This document shows, piece after piece, positions 13,085-24,536 of a stretch of 64,000 bases of DNA (positions are counted from its first letter, which is position 1; each line of letters starts with the position of its first letter). Position numbers and translations under genes: made by a program. Location: contig CM048576.1 of the NCBI GenBank assembly GCA_026413225.1, forward strand, positions 4,658,501-4,722,500, given 5' to 3'. This DNA is from Otis tarda (Eukaryota; Chordata; Aves; Otidiformes; Otididae). Under the pieces are notes generated by a model. That model did no database searches, was not told where the DNA came from, and saw only the letters and a list, made by a program, of their open reading frames with translations.

Positions 13085-13215
13085 AGACCTCACTCAATAC
13101 AAGCCATTGACGGGTCCTCAGATAATAACATCTCTACTGTTGCTACTATGTGCTAGTTCTGGATATGAACCAGTGACCTAGAGTAAAAGGCCCTATGTTT
13201 CCCATTCAGAAGCCA
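13085..13215 (-). repeat. possible tRNA-derived SINE fragment
   Basis: GGATATGAACCAGTGACCTAGAG on the + strand contains, on the - strand, GGTTCATATCC, one mismatch from the pol III B-box GGTTCGAATCC. The adjacent 'GTAAAAGGCCCTATG' text resembles tRNA-derived SINE heads. No poly(A) tail or full A-box was identified, so family and limits are unknown. Confidence 0.25.
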
Positions 13216-16200
13216 AAGCCAAGCCTGTTCTTTCTTTTTTGAGAAGGATTTGGATGAAAGCCAGATGGGCCATTGTACGCACTGCCATTTCTCATCAGCT
13301 CTCATAAAGCTCCCAGCTCTCAGCTGGGGGAAGGGCTGCTTGGGCTTGCAGTTTCTCTTGGTGTGCCTGCACTGATCGCTGTTATCTCAGGCCTTTCGCT
13401 TTCATGTGCAGCCATGTCACCTGGAGCTATAATCTTGCCACATCTCTTATCTCTCATCTTCTTTTTAGAGGCCCCCTCCCCTTGTGTTGGAAAATCAGTC
13501 TTCCCCCTTCTGATCCTTTTGGTGTCCAAGCTCCATGGTTAAGTGGGTCAGAACTGAATCAGTGCATGACAGGGAGACCTCCAGTGAAAGTCTGCTGCTG
13601 CAGGAGGTGCATGTTGGTGAGTCACTGGAGACCACTCCTTCATTGCAGTCAGCGGGGTGAGGCAGTTGCTGTGCTCTTTTGGAAGAGCAGCAGAGTACTG
13701 ATTTGAATGCCTGGCAATCAATACAAAGTCTCACTGGCAAGAGGAGAGGTATTAACCCTAATGTCTTGGCCAAGTACCAGCTTAGACCTTTGGTTCTTGC
13801 CACCTGAAATTCCCCTGCTGGGATTTAGGATCTTCTTTCCCATTTCCCACCCTGCCTAACACACCTGTGTCATTACTTTGGGCTGTTGAAGGCTGGTTGT
13901 GTTCTGCACCATGAGGGTTGCATTTCAGACCTTGACTTCCACTTAGAAATAGGGAAGATTTGAAAGATGAATGCAGAAGAACCAGGAGAAAAATTTATAA
14001 ATGCCACCAGCTGGAAAGTTTTGAGCTCCTACTCCATCTCATTTTTCCTCTCATGGAAAGTTCTTGGAGATCTGTTCTGAAGTGTCTGTGAGTCCAGGAG
14101 TACAGGACCATGTACAGGAGGACATCATTGCCCAGAGTCAAGGGGCAGTGAAAGGGGCTGTCTCAATATCAGGTAATCAGGTACTTTGTGTAGCATCTTT
14201 TGTACGTTGAAGTGTGATGCTTTGATTTGTCCTTTCGTAACGTCTGGCTACTGTGACCTTCTCCATGTCCCCTTCAATTTACTTCTAAGAAGTGATGCAA
14301 AGACTGCTAGGACTGATTCCTCTGACATTTGCATCAGCCATGATATTGCCACACCAAAGGGCGGCTCATCACTTCTGCCAAGGGCTGTTTCAATGCCCTT
14401 GGGGTGAGATGAGTATCAGGGAAGAGGAGGGAGAGAAATTAGTGAGAGGCTCAGCAGAGGCAAGGTTGTGCAAAGCAGTGTGGAGTTCACATGGCTCTTA
14501 ACAAAGAGGCATTGATTGGAGGCTTGCTGTTGTAATAGAGCTCACTAGTGCCTGGAGATCATTTCCAGAGCTTTCTATATGGGGGAGCAAGAACCAGATT
14601 TGCAAGTGTGGGAGCCTTAATGTAAGAGCACCTCCCGGGCTTTTAGGAGAGAGGGTTTTCAGGTTCAGGAGCCACCAGCTGCTACTTAGTCTGCTCCCCC
14701 TGCATTGCCCCTCACACCCAGGGAGTTCAGACCTTCCTTCCCAGCCCACTGCCTGTGCCACAGGGCACTGTGAGTTCCACGCAGTGCCCCCAAGGCCTTG
14801 CATGACCTAGTAAATATCTGGGTTTGGGATCGTGGGGAAAGGCATCAACATAAACCACTTCAGAGGCTAAGGTGGAGGACTAGGATCTCAGAGGTCTTGG
14901 CACCAACAAGTCTTTGGCACTCAGCTGGGCCTTTTTTACTGCTTTTGGTCTTCAACAACACCAAAGAACTAATGAGTAAAACGCAACTTGGCAAGCTTCA
15001 GCCTATACAGCTAATCGTTCCTCGTGTACTGGCTGCCCCCTGGGAGGTGTCAGAGTGGATTGGTGGGCACTGGGAGATCTGGCACAGGAACTGCAAACAG
15101 CAGGATGTATCCCAAGCCTTTTCTCTGCCATACCGACCACACGCACCATTCAGCAAAGAGAAAGCAAGGCGAACCCTAGCACTGCGCATGCTCACACACA
15201 TCCTGCTTAACATGTTCAAGCCGCTCCAGAGGCTGATTAGTGATTTCATTTTCTCCTCCTCTCCCTGCCTTGCATGCTCATTGCCATCAATTATCTATGC
15301 ATTTGCCCTGATGAATTATTGAGTGTGTAACGGGGCAAGGCCATCCCAGCTCAGTCACCTTGCAAACAAACGCTCCCCAAAGCATGACAGCAGCTAGCTT
15401 GCCCTCTGGCTTCTGATTTAGGATGGGGAGCATGGGAAACTGATTCAGCAACTCGCAGAACCCCTTTACTCCCTCTGTTCCCCTTCCTCCTCATTCCTGT
15501 TGAGGTATGGGTGCTATTGCCATGGTACGGAGCAGAGCAATGGGTGCGTTCTTTCTCTGGTGAGAGGCTTGGAGGAGTGGAACATAAAGACCTGTCTTGC
15601 AAAAGAGCCATGAGTTACTCAGTCACCTGGAAAGGAAACATGATTTCCGCACAGTGTTTGGGGTTTTCTGGGTTTTTGTTTTGTTTTGTTCTTTCTTCTG
15701 CTCTTTTTTTTTTTTTCCCATTACCCCTGAAGCCTCTAGAAAGTTTGGAATGTGTTTTTGTTAAGGCTGCTACATGTAGGGGCCTGAATCCCAGCGTTGG
15801 CAGCATTTTGTTTTTGGCAAGCAGTCCTCAACTGGCATCGGCTTTTTCCTTAGCCAAAACTCTTACCCTTTACACCTGGGCAGAGGAGGGTTCTGCAGGA
15901 CCATTCTAGGGTCTGGTTTAGGGTCAGGTTCATCAGCACCAAAGTCTGCTTTTTCTCCAGTTTGTGTCCAAGTACAATCTGCACTGATGCATGGATCCCA
16001 TGGCAGTAGGGTAGCTGACAGTATCTTTATTTAAGGGGCACGTCTTAGGTGCCCATCCTTGGGCAGCGATGACCTTCAGCATGGCATAGCCTCCTGCGTG
16101 CCGTCCTCCTCATCTGCACTCCTTGCTCGGGAGAGGCCAGGCTGTCCTCCCAGATGCCCTGCAAGGGCAACTCCAAGGAGAAGGTGGTGACTTTCGTCCT

Positions 16201-18639
16201 CCTCTCTCTGGGGTTCAGCTCATCTCTCACTTTTCTTGTACTGGGAGGAGGTGCTGGGCCATGACTTCCTGTTGTCGCGAACAGGGCCTCTTTTATTGGC
16301 ATGTCGAAAGCCTGGTTCAAAGGGAACTGCTAAGGCCTGGGGAGGGTCAGGGAGCTTGTGTGGGAGCAGAGCCAGCTTGTGCCATCGCCCCAGCCGCTGG
16401 CAGGTTCTGCTTGGGGACATGGGCCCTTCATGAAAGAGGTGGGGATGGGTGCTGGTGAATCCGCTCTCCTCCAGTCTCGGGAGAAAGAGGAAGTGCTGAG
16501 CACACCTACAGCCAGGCAGCCATGAGATGGGCGGCAGGTTGTTCCCAGGGCCTTTGCTACGTGATTGCTTTTGCTCTCTGACAAGCTCCCACACGCTTTG
16601 TGAGGCTCTAAAGACTTCAGAGCCAGACTGCTTGGCAAAGCTGTTGCTCACCTCCGCAGGTGTGGGCAATTCTGCAAGAAGCTTTCTCACCTCCAGGGTA
16701 GAAGGAGCAGCATATGCTGCAAAGCATGTTGGAGACATCTCCCCCCTCCCCATCCACTCATTCTTTCCTCAAATCCCAGCACAGCGTGATCTAAACTCAG
16801 CCCTGCTCTGCACTCGGTGCCCTCATTTTATTAGGAAGGCTGTTGTGGGCCACGGGGTCCCACGGGCCACAGGCCAGACTGGTGTCAGAAATATCTTACT
16901 GCCTGGACATCCTTCTCCAGCAGTCCACTGCCTCCAGTTGGCATGGAGAAACATGCTCTAGCTGTGACTTTGTCGGAGCAGGAACATCCCTTTCCTCTGG
17001 TTTCCGGACATGCATGGCAAAAATGGCCCTTGCTACGCTTGGGAAGGGGAATGTGCAACCCTGCCAGCTCAGCTGACAGCCTCTAAGGACTCGATGGCTT
17101 CGTGCATGCAGGCACATGAGGGCACCAGTGCTTTGCTGTGGCTGTAAGCAGCGCTGAAAAACATTCCTCAGCACCCAGCCGCAATGCTAGGGTGTGGGGC
17201 AAACCAGCGCTTGACTGTGGGAAGGGGGCAAGTTCACACAAAGCTCTAGAGACTGAGTTTCAGTCTTAACTGCTGATGGCTGTGGTCAGCTGATGGCGTC
17301 TCATGGCCGGGCTGGGTTGTTGAGGCTTGTCCTCAGGGTCACAGGCTTGATGCGGAGGGAAGGAGAAGGGGAGAAAGAAGAGGCATAGATGAGATGTGGG
17401 GACTGAGATCAGGCTGACTACAGCAGGCGCCGAGTGAGGGGGCAACACGAGAGCGTCCCGAGAGGACAGTAAAGGCGGTGTTTGTGGGTGAGAAGACTTT
17501 TCTGAAATACTCTGTCCCCTCAGTTAGAAGATGCTGTCCTGTTTCCCTTGCTATGCAATTTTTTTCTGTCCCAAGCCTCTCTCCCTTTCATTACCCTTTC
17601 ATGTTCCTCACTCTTTGTACATCTTTCTTTTTTTCATTACCCCGTCTTTCCTTTACTCTCAGTCTCCCAGAATACATCCAGTTTCAGATTCTGCCAGAAG
17701 GAGTGAGCAAAACCCGCTTTTCTTGTTCTTACCACCTTGCTTCTCTATTGTATTTATCATATAAATACTGGCTGTGTAATTACCAGAGCATTATCTCCAA
17801 ACATACAGATCAGGGAAAAAAACAGTGGCAGCTAAAGATGAATTTCAGGGTCAGTCTAGTGGGAGACATTTTTCTCCAGCTGTCAGGGGAGGAATCAACT
17901 GAGACAGAATAGCAGTCATGAACATCAGCCACCACTTTTCCCAAGCACTTTTCATCGTTACTCACGAGAATCAAGATGGAAACTTCCTAAATGCAGCCAC
18001 TTCTGGGGTTAAAAAAAAAGCCACAGAAATTATCTAGATCATGCAGGTAGATTGTGCAAGGTGTATGGGTACTGCTGTAAATATCTTCTTATATGGGAAC
18101 TATTGCTGCTCTGAAATCAAGGCTGAGTCTTTGCAGCTCATTTAATTACCGATGCATTTCCAATAGGATTAAATGGATGTCTGAGTGTGCGTTAGCCTAT
18201 GTTAGGATACGCTATGCTGACAAATATCAGTGCTTTCATATGCCTCCAGATGCACATGCTCTGTATATTTACAATAACTGATTTAGTGTCACCCAAAGTT
18301 GAAAACAAAAGGAAGGAAAGTATTATTGATCCAACCTTGTGCCTTTTGGTGATCATGAGCCCTAGACTGGCTGCAGAGCATTAGGACTGGTTGTAGTGAA
18401 GTGTGAACACCAGTTGTGGGAAGGAAGGTGTTTATGAACAGGAATGAAGCTGCAGGAGCTGCAGGTGGATGCAGATAGTAGCAGAAGGTACTGAGTGCAT
18501 GAAGCCATAGACTGTTCTTGTATCAGCCATGCCAAGAAGCAGCAAATGGAATAAATAAAGGAGTTCACAGGCCTGATGTTCAAGTGCTTTTTCTCTCTGA
18601 GAAGTACACGTATATTCATGTCTTTCCATTTTCTTGCAG

Positions 18640-18990
18640 GGCTGCAAGCTCAGACTGTCTTAGTCAATGACACGGTCTCGGGGTTTATTGGGACAGATGT
18701 GGTCCTGCACTGCAGCTTCACCAATCCACTCCCCAATGTGAAGATCACGCAGGTCACATGGCAGAAAGCCACCAATGGCTCCAAGAAGAATGTGGCCATC
18801 TACAACCCTGCCATGGGAGTCTCCATCCTCTCTCCCTACAAAGAGCGGGTGACTTTCCGGAATCCTTCCTTCAAAGATGGCACCATTCAGCTCTCTCGGC
18901 TAGAGCTGGAGGATGAGGGAGTTTACATCTGCGAGTTTGCTACCTTCCCAGCTGGCAACCGGGAAAGTCAACTGAACCTCACTGTGCTGG
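18640..18990 (+). CDS. NECTIN1: NECTIN1 exon 2: N-terminal Ig V-type domain
   Basis: This exon encodes the membrane-distal V-set domain that drives trans-dimerisation of nectins between neighbouring cells. In the human protein it is also the alphaherpesvirus glycoprotein D binding domain. The frame reads QTVLVNDTVSGFIGTDVVLH, followed by the B-strand cysteine (VVLHCSF) and the F-strand cysteine in DEGVYICEF. Human nectin-1 landmarks are kept: KITQVTWQK, AIYNPAMGVS, LSRLELEDEGVYICEF and GNRESQLNLTV. N-glycosylation sequons are NDT, NGS and NLT. The acceptor TTCTTGCAG ends at 18639 and the donor GTAAGA starts at 18991. The exon is 351 bp, entering in phase 1 (needs one base from the upstream leader exon) and leaving in phase 1. 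The last few leader residues are in the missing exon. Confidence 0.97.
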
Positions 18991-19657
18991 GTAAGATACT
19001 GGACAAGCTTTGCAGTGTGAACCATTGCCTCCAGTTAAACAGATCTGGAGGAACCTGAGACTCATGTCCTGGGAACTCAGGGCAAAGGTGAATCTTGGGG
19101 GTAAATTATGATCTTTCAGGTTGACTGTAAAGAGGTGAAGGGCGGGGAACCAAGGGTAAGTGGTTCACTGAGCTTCATAGGAACACCTCTTCCTCTTTCC
19201 AGGCCTCAGTTCCCCTATCTCTTAATGCAGGTGCAATAACAGTGACCTGTTCCCTAAGGAAGTGGTGAGTGAAAAGATAACAGAGAGATACTAAGCACAG
19301 GTAGAGCTTGTCCATGAAGCTTAGAGTTGTGAGTTAATAGACCCCACCCAAGGTCTGCGTGATTCATTTGCTCTCCAATTTCAATTTCTAATTGTAACAT
19401 AGGGCTGAAAACCTATGCCAGGAAAGAATTGACTTTCCATCGTGTATCTGTGCATCTAGGGCACCTCCACCATTCTTTCCCCAGAGTAGGTTGCTGGCAA
19501 TTTGCAGCAGCTCTGGATTCACCATAAGGCCTGTCACAGGCTCAGTCTTGCTAGATGTCTCTTGAGTTGTTGTAGAGAGGGTAATATTGCTTTCCTAACC
19601 ATCCTTTTTGTGCCCTTTTCTTCTCCTCATCCTCCTCCTTTTTGCAATTCCTTGCAG
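18991..19657 (+). other. NECTIN1: NECTIN1 intron 2 (667 bp)
   Basis: Short intron with donor GTAAGA and acceptor TTCCTTGCAG. Around 19190-19260 the text CAGGCCTCAGTTCCCCTATCTC followed by GCAATAACAGTGACCTG recalls a decayed + strand MIR core. Read-through of the donor would add about 26 residues before a stop near 19056. Nothing else recognised. Confidence 0.85.
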
Positions 19658-19960
19658 CGAAGCCCACAAATTGGATGGAGGGCACCAAGCGGCCGCTAAT
19701 CGCTAAGTCTGGCAGGACAGAAAAGATCTTGGTAGCTACCTGCACCTCCTCTAATGGGAAGCCCCCCAGCACTGTCACCTGGGACACCAAGCTCAAAGGG
19801 GAAGCGGAGTTTCAGGAGATCCGGAATAGCAATGGCACTATCACAGTAATCAGCCGGTACCGGCTGGTGCCAAGCCGGGAGGCCCATCGGCAGCAGCTCA
19901 TGTGCGTGGTCAATTACCAGCTGGACCGCTTCACCGACAGCATGATCCTCAACGTGCAGT
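19658..19960 (+). CDS. NECTIN1: NECTIN1 exon 3: first Ig C2-type domain
   Basis: This exon encodes the middle Ig domain. The frame begins with the split codon for A, then KPTNWMEGTKRPL, VATCTSSNGKPPSTVTW (first cysteine of the fold), LKGEAEFQEIRNSNGT (sequon), VISRYRLVPSREAH and LMCVVNYQLDRF (second cysteine). The human nectin-1 counterparts AKPTNW, KGEAEYQEIRN and VISRYRLVPSREAH are nearly identical, which fixes the paralogue as nectin-1 rather than nectin-2, -3 or -4. It enters in phase 1 and ends at CAGT|GTAAGT in phase 1. In the family the middle and membrane-proximal domains support the V domain and contribute to binding affinity. Confidence 0.97.
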
Positions 19961-20386
19961 GTAAGTGAGCATGGGCAGGGCTGGAGAGCGATGCTCTGTG
20001 ATCAGTTCCTGGGGTGGGTGATAAAGTCTGGCAAAAGAGGATTTTTCTGAAGGGTTGGTCTGGTGGAGGGGCTGAAGTAGAGGCTGTTCTTTTTCTGGAG
20101 AATGAAAACTGAAGTGATCCCTTGGAATAATCATGTGCTTTCTCTTTTTCACACCTTCTTTCTCTCTCTGCCTCTGTCATGTCCCTTTGTTCCCGCCCTT
20201 CTCTCTCTCCTTCATTCACCCTCTCTCACATTCCTTGTCCTGTCATCTTTTCCACCCTGCAATCTCTCTCCTTCTCCCACTCCTGCCCCCTTATCTCTTC
20301 CTGTTTCATTTTCTTCCCCTTTCTTTTCCATAACTCTTCCCTCTGCTTTTCCATCCTGCTTTTCTATCTTTTTCATCCCCCTGCAG
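19961..20386 (+). other. NECTIN1: NECTIN1 intron 3 (426 bp), largely a pyrimidine tract
   Basis: Donor GTAAGT and acceptor CCCCCTGCAG. The last ~250 bp (about 20130-20386) are almost purely C and T, far longer than a normal polypyrimidine tract. The first ~165 bp are ordinary. No gene or mobile element seen. Confidence 0.85.
20130..20386 (+). repeat. long CT-rich low-complexity tract before exon 4
   Basis: About 250 bp of imperfect (CT/CTT/CCTT) sequence with few purines on the + strand, running directly into the exon-4 acceptor. It could act as an extended polypyrimidine-tract-protein binding region or form triplex-type DNA. Its edge at the acceptor means it is part of the splice signal as well as a low-complexity repeat. 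Confidence 0.8.
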
Positions 20387-20504
20387 ATGAGCCAGAAGTC
20401 ACTATTGAGGGCTTTGATGGTAACTGGTTTCTCAACCGGAAGGATGTGAAGCTGATATGCAAATCTGATGCCAACCCCCCAGCTCATACCTATGAATGGA
20501 AGCT
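20387..20504 (+). CDS. NECTIN1: NECTIN1 exon 4: first half of second Ig C2-type domain
   Basis: With one base from exon 3, the frame reads YEPEVTIEGFDGNWFLNRKD, then VKLICKSDANPPAHTYEWK with the B-strand cysteine of the membrane-proximal Ig domain. Human reads EPEVTIEGFDGNW at the same place. The exon is 118 bp, enters in phase 1 and leaves in phase 2 at AGCT|GTAAGT. The Ig domain is split between this exon and exon 5, as is usual for the third nectin domain. Failure to splice here would hit a stop at once (CTG TAA). Confidence 0.96.
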
Positions 20505-21204
20505 GTAAGTGTCTACCGTGCTTCTGCTCTCAGCAGCACATATGATCTTCAAACAGGGCCAAGGAGTCTCTGTAGAAACCTCGGTCACCCTCTGGTCAAT
20601 TAGGGCCCAGGCCCATTGTTGTCAGTACTGTTACTCCAAGGTAAAACCTGTACATATGAGGGCAGAGTTGGACACTTGTAGTTGCTGGAGCTGTGCTACT
20701 GCAGAATGCTCAGAGCTGATTCTGGTTCCCTGGCATAGCTCTGCCAGGAGGCCTTCATTGCACGGAGACTGGAACTAATTTCTTTATTTGCAAACCAGGG
20801 AAGTTGCTGTCTTCAGCCTTGGCCTTTCTGGCTCACCTCATCCTGTGCTGGCCATCCTCTGAAGCTGAGCTTGTCTGATCCAAACCAAGGCTTGCTGCCC
20901 TGCCAGCCCTCCCTGATGGGCTTTATCAGAAGTTTCACTCCCAGCTGACAGAGCTGGGACTAGCATTTTGGTTGAGCCACATACAGCCACCTCAGCTTGC
21001 GATGGACAGAAGTTATTCCCTGTCTTTCAGCTGGGTCTTCCCCCAGCATCTTCCAGTTCAGACTCAGGAGGGAAGGGCAGTGGTTAAGGATCATACACAC
21101 TCCCTCTCCACTGGACTGGGATGGAGCTTGCTACCAGCACAGTGCAGCCTCAGTACCCAGGATAACTTCCTATTCTCACTTCACTGGAGTAGTATTCTGC
21201 CCTG

Positions 21205-21305
21205 GTGATGTGAAGCAATTGAGATATGACAAGGTGAATAATTTGCCCAGCACCTCTAAGTGCTTCAGTAGCACAGCTGGAAAAGAACCCAGGATTTCCC
21301 TTCCT
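21205..21305 (-). repeat. MIR-like SINE fragment, reverse orientation
   Basis: AAGGTGAATAATTTGCCCAGCA, CAGTAGCACAGCTGG and GAACCCAGGATTTCC follow in the order expected of the reverse complement of the MIR core (AACTTGCCCAAGGTCACACAGCT...GAACCCAGG). Diverged and old, limits approximate. Confidence 0.6.
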
Positions 21306-22716
21306 TTAAGGGGCACAAATAGCACAAAATTAATCTGCGTGTGAAAAAATCTTTCTCTGGAATCAGCCCCAGGTCTAAGCAGAAGCACTCATCCCCATGT
21401 GACTGACATTAAACAGAAGCAGTTCCTTGTCCTCCAGGGTTTCAACTTTTGGCTGAACACACTAAAGGGACTGAAAAGTGAGCAAGGGGTGTCTGGGAAG
21501 TCAGATGAGAATTGATGCAACCTGATGTGGTCCTCCTTGTCTCTCTTTCTTTTCTATAAGCACTCAGGTAGCTCTAAAAAAGAAAGATCAAATGGATCCT
21601 TTCTTCTTTTCAGCTGGCATTTGTCATCAGGAAAGAGGCTCTCAAAATGGCTTTGCAAGCAGCTAGGCATATTCTCTCTCCCTTCATTTACCAGATCAAA
21701 CTGCTCACAGTGAAAGACTGAAGAGGATTGTTTTGCTTGTCTTTTTTCTACTTCTTGTCCCCAGCTCTCTCCCTCTGTTGGTTCTGCCAGTTTGACTTAA
21801 ACTCCGAGATGGCTCTCTCGGTTCCTCACAACACTGCCTGCCAGGAAAGTGTTAGAGGCAAAGGTGCCCTCTGTGGCACCCAAGCCAGAAGAGATCCCAG
21901 TTTAGGCTATCTCTGTGTAGCAGGGCTGTCAAATTGAGCTGAAGCGAGCCTTATGAGATGGAGCTAGGGTCAGGAGGCAGGCTTTCACTCTGCTTTTGGA
22001 CAGGTAATTTCATCCCTTTGTTCTGCTGCTGCTCACATGTGGAGCTGGAGTCTGAATGCTTGCTGGGTGCCTAGGCATCGGGCTCTCCGTGGCAGGAGCT
22101 CGATCCTGCCAAGCACAAGCACAAGCAGCTCCTGATCTCTGTTGGGACAGTCTGCTCTTGCTGTGATAGTGATACTGAAGGCAGGCTGAGAGCTGAAGCA
22201 CAGGGTGACCAGGTGCCAAATGTCTCAGCCAGATGATGTTTCTGTAGCCCAGGGCAAGAAAAAGGGTTGGTTACCAACTAGGCTGAAATACAGCAGGGGA
22301 TGCAGGTGTCAGGGCTGAGTGTGGCACTGCATGACTGAGTATGACGTCTCGTTTGCACACCTGGTTCACACACTGTGCTGGTAATAAATTCAACTCTGGC
22401 AGAAACGATTTTTGGGAACAGCACATCTTTGAGCCAGGGAATGAGTTGGTCCCTACATGCTCGTGTGATTGATGATTTTGTTGTTTTCCTACGGATTCTC
22501 TGTGAGCTGCGTGTATGTCTATTTGTCTGTCTTTAGCCTGCAAGGGTTTCTTGACTTCCAGCTAAGAGGCTAGAAGCATCAATAATTTGCTTTGAGAATG
22601 AACTGTGGGAAGAAAAATGAAGAAAGCACGAAATTAAAGAGTATGGGTTTCTAAGTCCAACAGCGCTTCAGTCTGATTCCTGAGCCTCTCCCTTTTTGCA
22701 CACTTGGTGGGTCAGT

Positions 22717-22880
22717 TAGGACCAAGTATAGGATTATTGACCTGAGAGAGGATGGAAAGAAAAGATGTAGTGCAGCTGAAGGTAAGGAGAATAGAGATGG
22801 AAGAAGAGGAAAGTAGAGAGTGAGGGAGAGCAAGTAGATTAAGGGTAATAGAGGTGGAAGGAGATGGGGAAGAAAAAACT
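22717..22880 (+). repeat. purine-rich (GA) low-complexity tract
   Basis: About 160 bp of largely A/G sequence such as GGAAGAAGAGGAAAGTAGAGAG and GAGGTGGAAGGAGATGGGGAAG. On the - strand it is a pyrimidine tract. A polypurine element inside intron 4, with no gene content. Confidence 0.65.
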
Positions 22881-23589
22881 GAGGCACAGAGTTGTTTCCT
22901 GGTTCTTTCAGCCCAGACTCCTGCTCTCCTATTCTTGGCCCCAGGCTGCCTGTGAGCAGGGCTCTGCGAGGAAGAGGCAGACCAAGCAGATGGGATGAAA
23001 GCCTGATAAATAACAGTACTGCATCCAGTCACCTAGGCATGCGGCGTTTGTGTGTGTGGGGGGAAGTAAGAAGTGGGAATAAGGTCCATGGCCATCTCCT
23101 TCCTTCCCACAGTGCCACTTCAGTAACATCGAACAGATTCCTCATTTCTTTGGCTGGACAGCCAGAGAAATAGCCACCAGCATCTTTGGTTCATCCATGT
23201 ACACATATGTGCCTCTTCCCCTTCCTGAGGGTCAGGAAGCAATTACTACTGCTACTGTTTTGCTCTTGCCTGGAACGTAAAAACCAGTCATGCTTTCCTC
23301 TCCTCTCATTTGGATGGTGATGAGCAACAGTCAGGGGAGCTGTTAGAGGAAGCAATAGCCATCTTTAGCATCCCACAGGACAGTTTTAGATGTGCCCTTG
23401 TTTTTGTAGATTCCGAGCCCTGGTTCACCCATAGGCAGAGGACCAACATTAGGCTATTCTATTTTTCCATCAGCTTTGGGATCATTGGCTCGATGGAGCT
23501 GGGAAAGACTAATGTGTTTGCTATACGTATGTGCCTATTTGTATATGTAGACATGCAAAATATGTGCATCTGCGTTTAGGCACTTCTTT

Positions 23590-23750
23590 ACAAACTTAAT
23601 TATAACCCCATTATTCCCTTTTGTTTCTTACAAATTGCTGACAATATGTGCACATTTTTGTTGTGAGGAGGGGAAAGAATTACTTGAGTAATTTTTAATT
23701 GCCTAAGAGAAGTAATTAGTTTACTTCGCTTCAGTAATTAAGAATAACCA
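23590..23750. promoter_or_regulatory. AT-rich cluster with three AGTAATT motifs (candidate noncoding element)
   Basis: Within 60 bp the cores GAGTAATTTTTAATTG, GAAGTAATTAG and TTCAGTAATTAAG recur, giving three spaced AGTAATT copies, two of them with TAATTA homeodomain cores. CTTAATTATAACCCCATTATT lies just upstream. No repeat family recognised. Regulatory role is inferred only from motif density. Confidence 0.3.
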
Positions 23751-24536
23751 GGCCATGTGTGTCTTTTCCTAATGCACAGGGTTTTAAAAATTTTTTTCTG
23801 CCTTTGTTCATCTGTTCTTTGTATCTTTAGACTTAGTTTTGCATTTTCCCAGTTTCACGCTTACCTGGCCCACTTACATGGGCAGTTCATAGATGGCAGG
23901 GCTCTGAATCAGCACCACTTACTAGAGCTTGAGTTGCAATTAACACTGGTTGATCAGGAGAGTTACATGGACAGGAAATTGGAGTAAAACAGATTGGTGT
24001 CTCATTCCTGTGTTTTCCATCAAATGGAAAGTCAGGGATGGAGGAACACTCTGAAGATGAGCCTGCTCAAGGTGAGCCACCTGAAACAAGGGAGTGACCT
24101 AGCCATCTTGCCGTAAGCTTGTACCTACTTGAGGATTGTGCTGGAAAATGAACCGCTTTAAGGCTCTGAGTCTATTTTCTAGATAGGGGAGAATATAGAC
24201 TGAAAGTGCTCCACATCCCGTTAGCCAAGTCCAAGGGGCGGTATGTGACCCAAATGTGTCCAATCTCCCTTGTAATCACAGGGCAAGGGGAAAAAAAAAG
24301 AATCCATGTAAAGAACCTGATTCTCATCATGCAGTGGATTTACCCTGGAGACACTGTACTGACTCTTTCCTGTAATGCTGCTGTCTGAGGTTTCAAGGCT
24401 GACTACATTAATGGGTATTTTCCAGCCAGCACCACTGGGCAAGCACAGAACCAGCATGTCCGTATCACCTCTGCAATACTGCTTGACCCTACTGAGTATC
24501 ATCTCAGAGGTCAACCATGATCTTTGTTTTCCCTAG

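Larger units (their letters stand above)
1..18639 (+). other. NECTIN1: NECTIN1 intron 1, 3' portion (no coding exon seen)
   Basis: This 18.6 kb stretch precedes the first recognisable nectin exon, which begins in phase 1, so a signal-peptide exon ending in phase 1 must lie further upstream. I looked for a hydrophobic leader followed by a phase-1 donor in a CpG-rich setting and found none. Open frames of up to about 200 codons occur on both strands (for example 2443-3066 +, 308-925 -) but lack family resemblance or splice context and look like chance frames in GC-moderate DNA. Contents seen: MIR-like SINE pieces near 9.8-10.2 kb, a possible hAT end near 6.1 kb, a possible tRNA-derived piece near 13.1 kb, T- or A-rich tracts (about 3559-3597, 5829-5843, 8376-8391, 15703-15718), and candidate regulatory sequences listed separately. 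If the leader exon is actually inside, it is too diverged for me to recognise. Confidence 0.75.
20505..24536 (+). other. NECTIN1: NECTIN1 intron 4 (4.0 kb)
   Basis: Donor GTAAGT and acceptor TTTTCCCTAG. No coding exon seen. It holds a reverse-oriented MIR-like piece (about 21205-21305), a purine-rich tract (about 22717-22880) and an AT-rich motif cluster (about 23590-23750). The rest is unremarkable single-copy-looking sequence. Confidence 0.85.

Noticed and set aside
22868-22892. AAAACTGAGGCACAGAG as a reverse MIR
   Set aside because: Only one short block fits, within a low-complexity purine stretch; no neighbouring MIR blocks.
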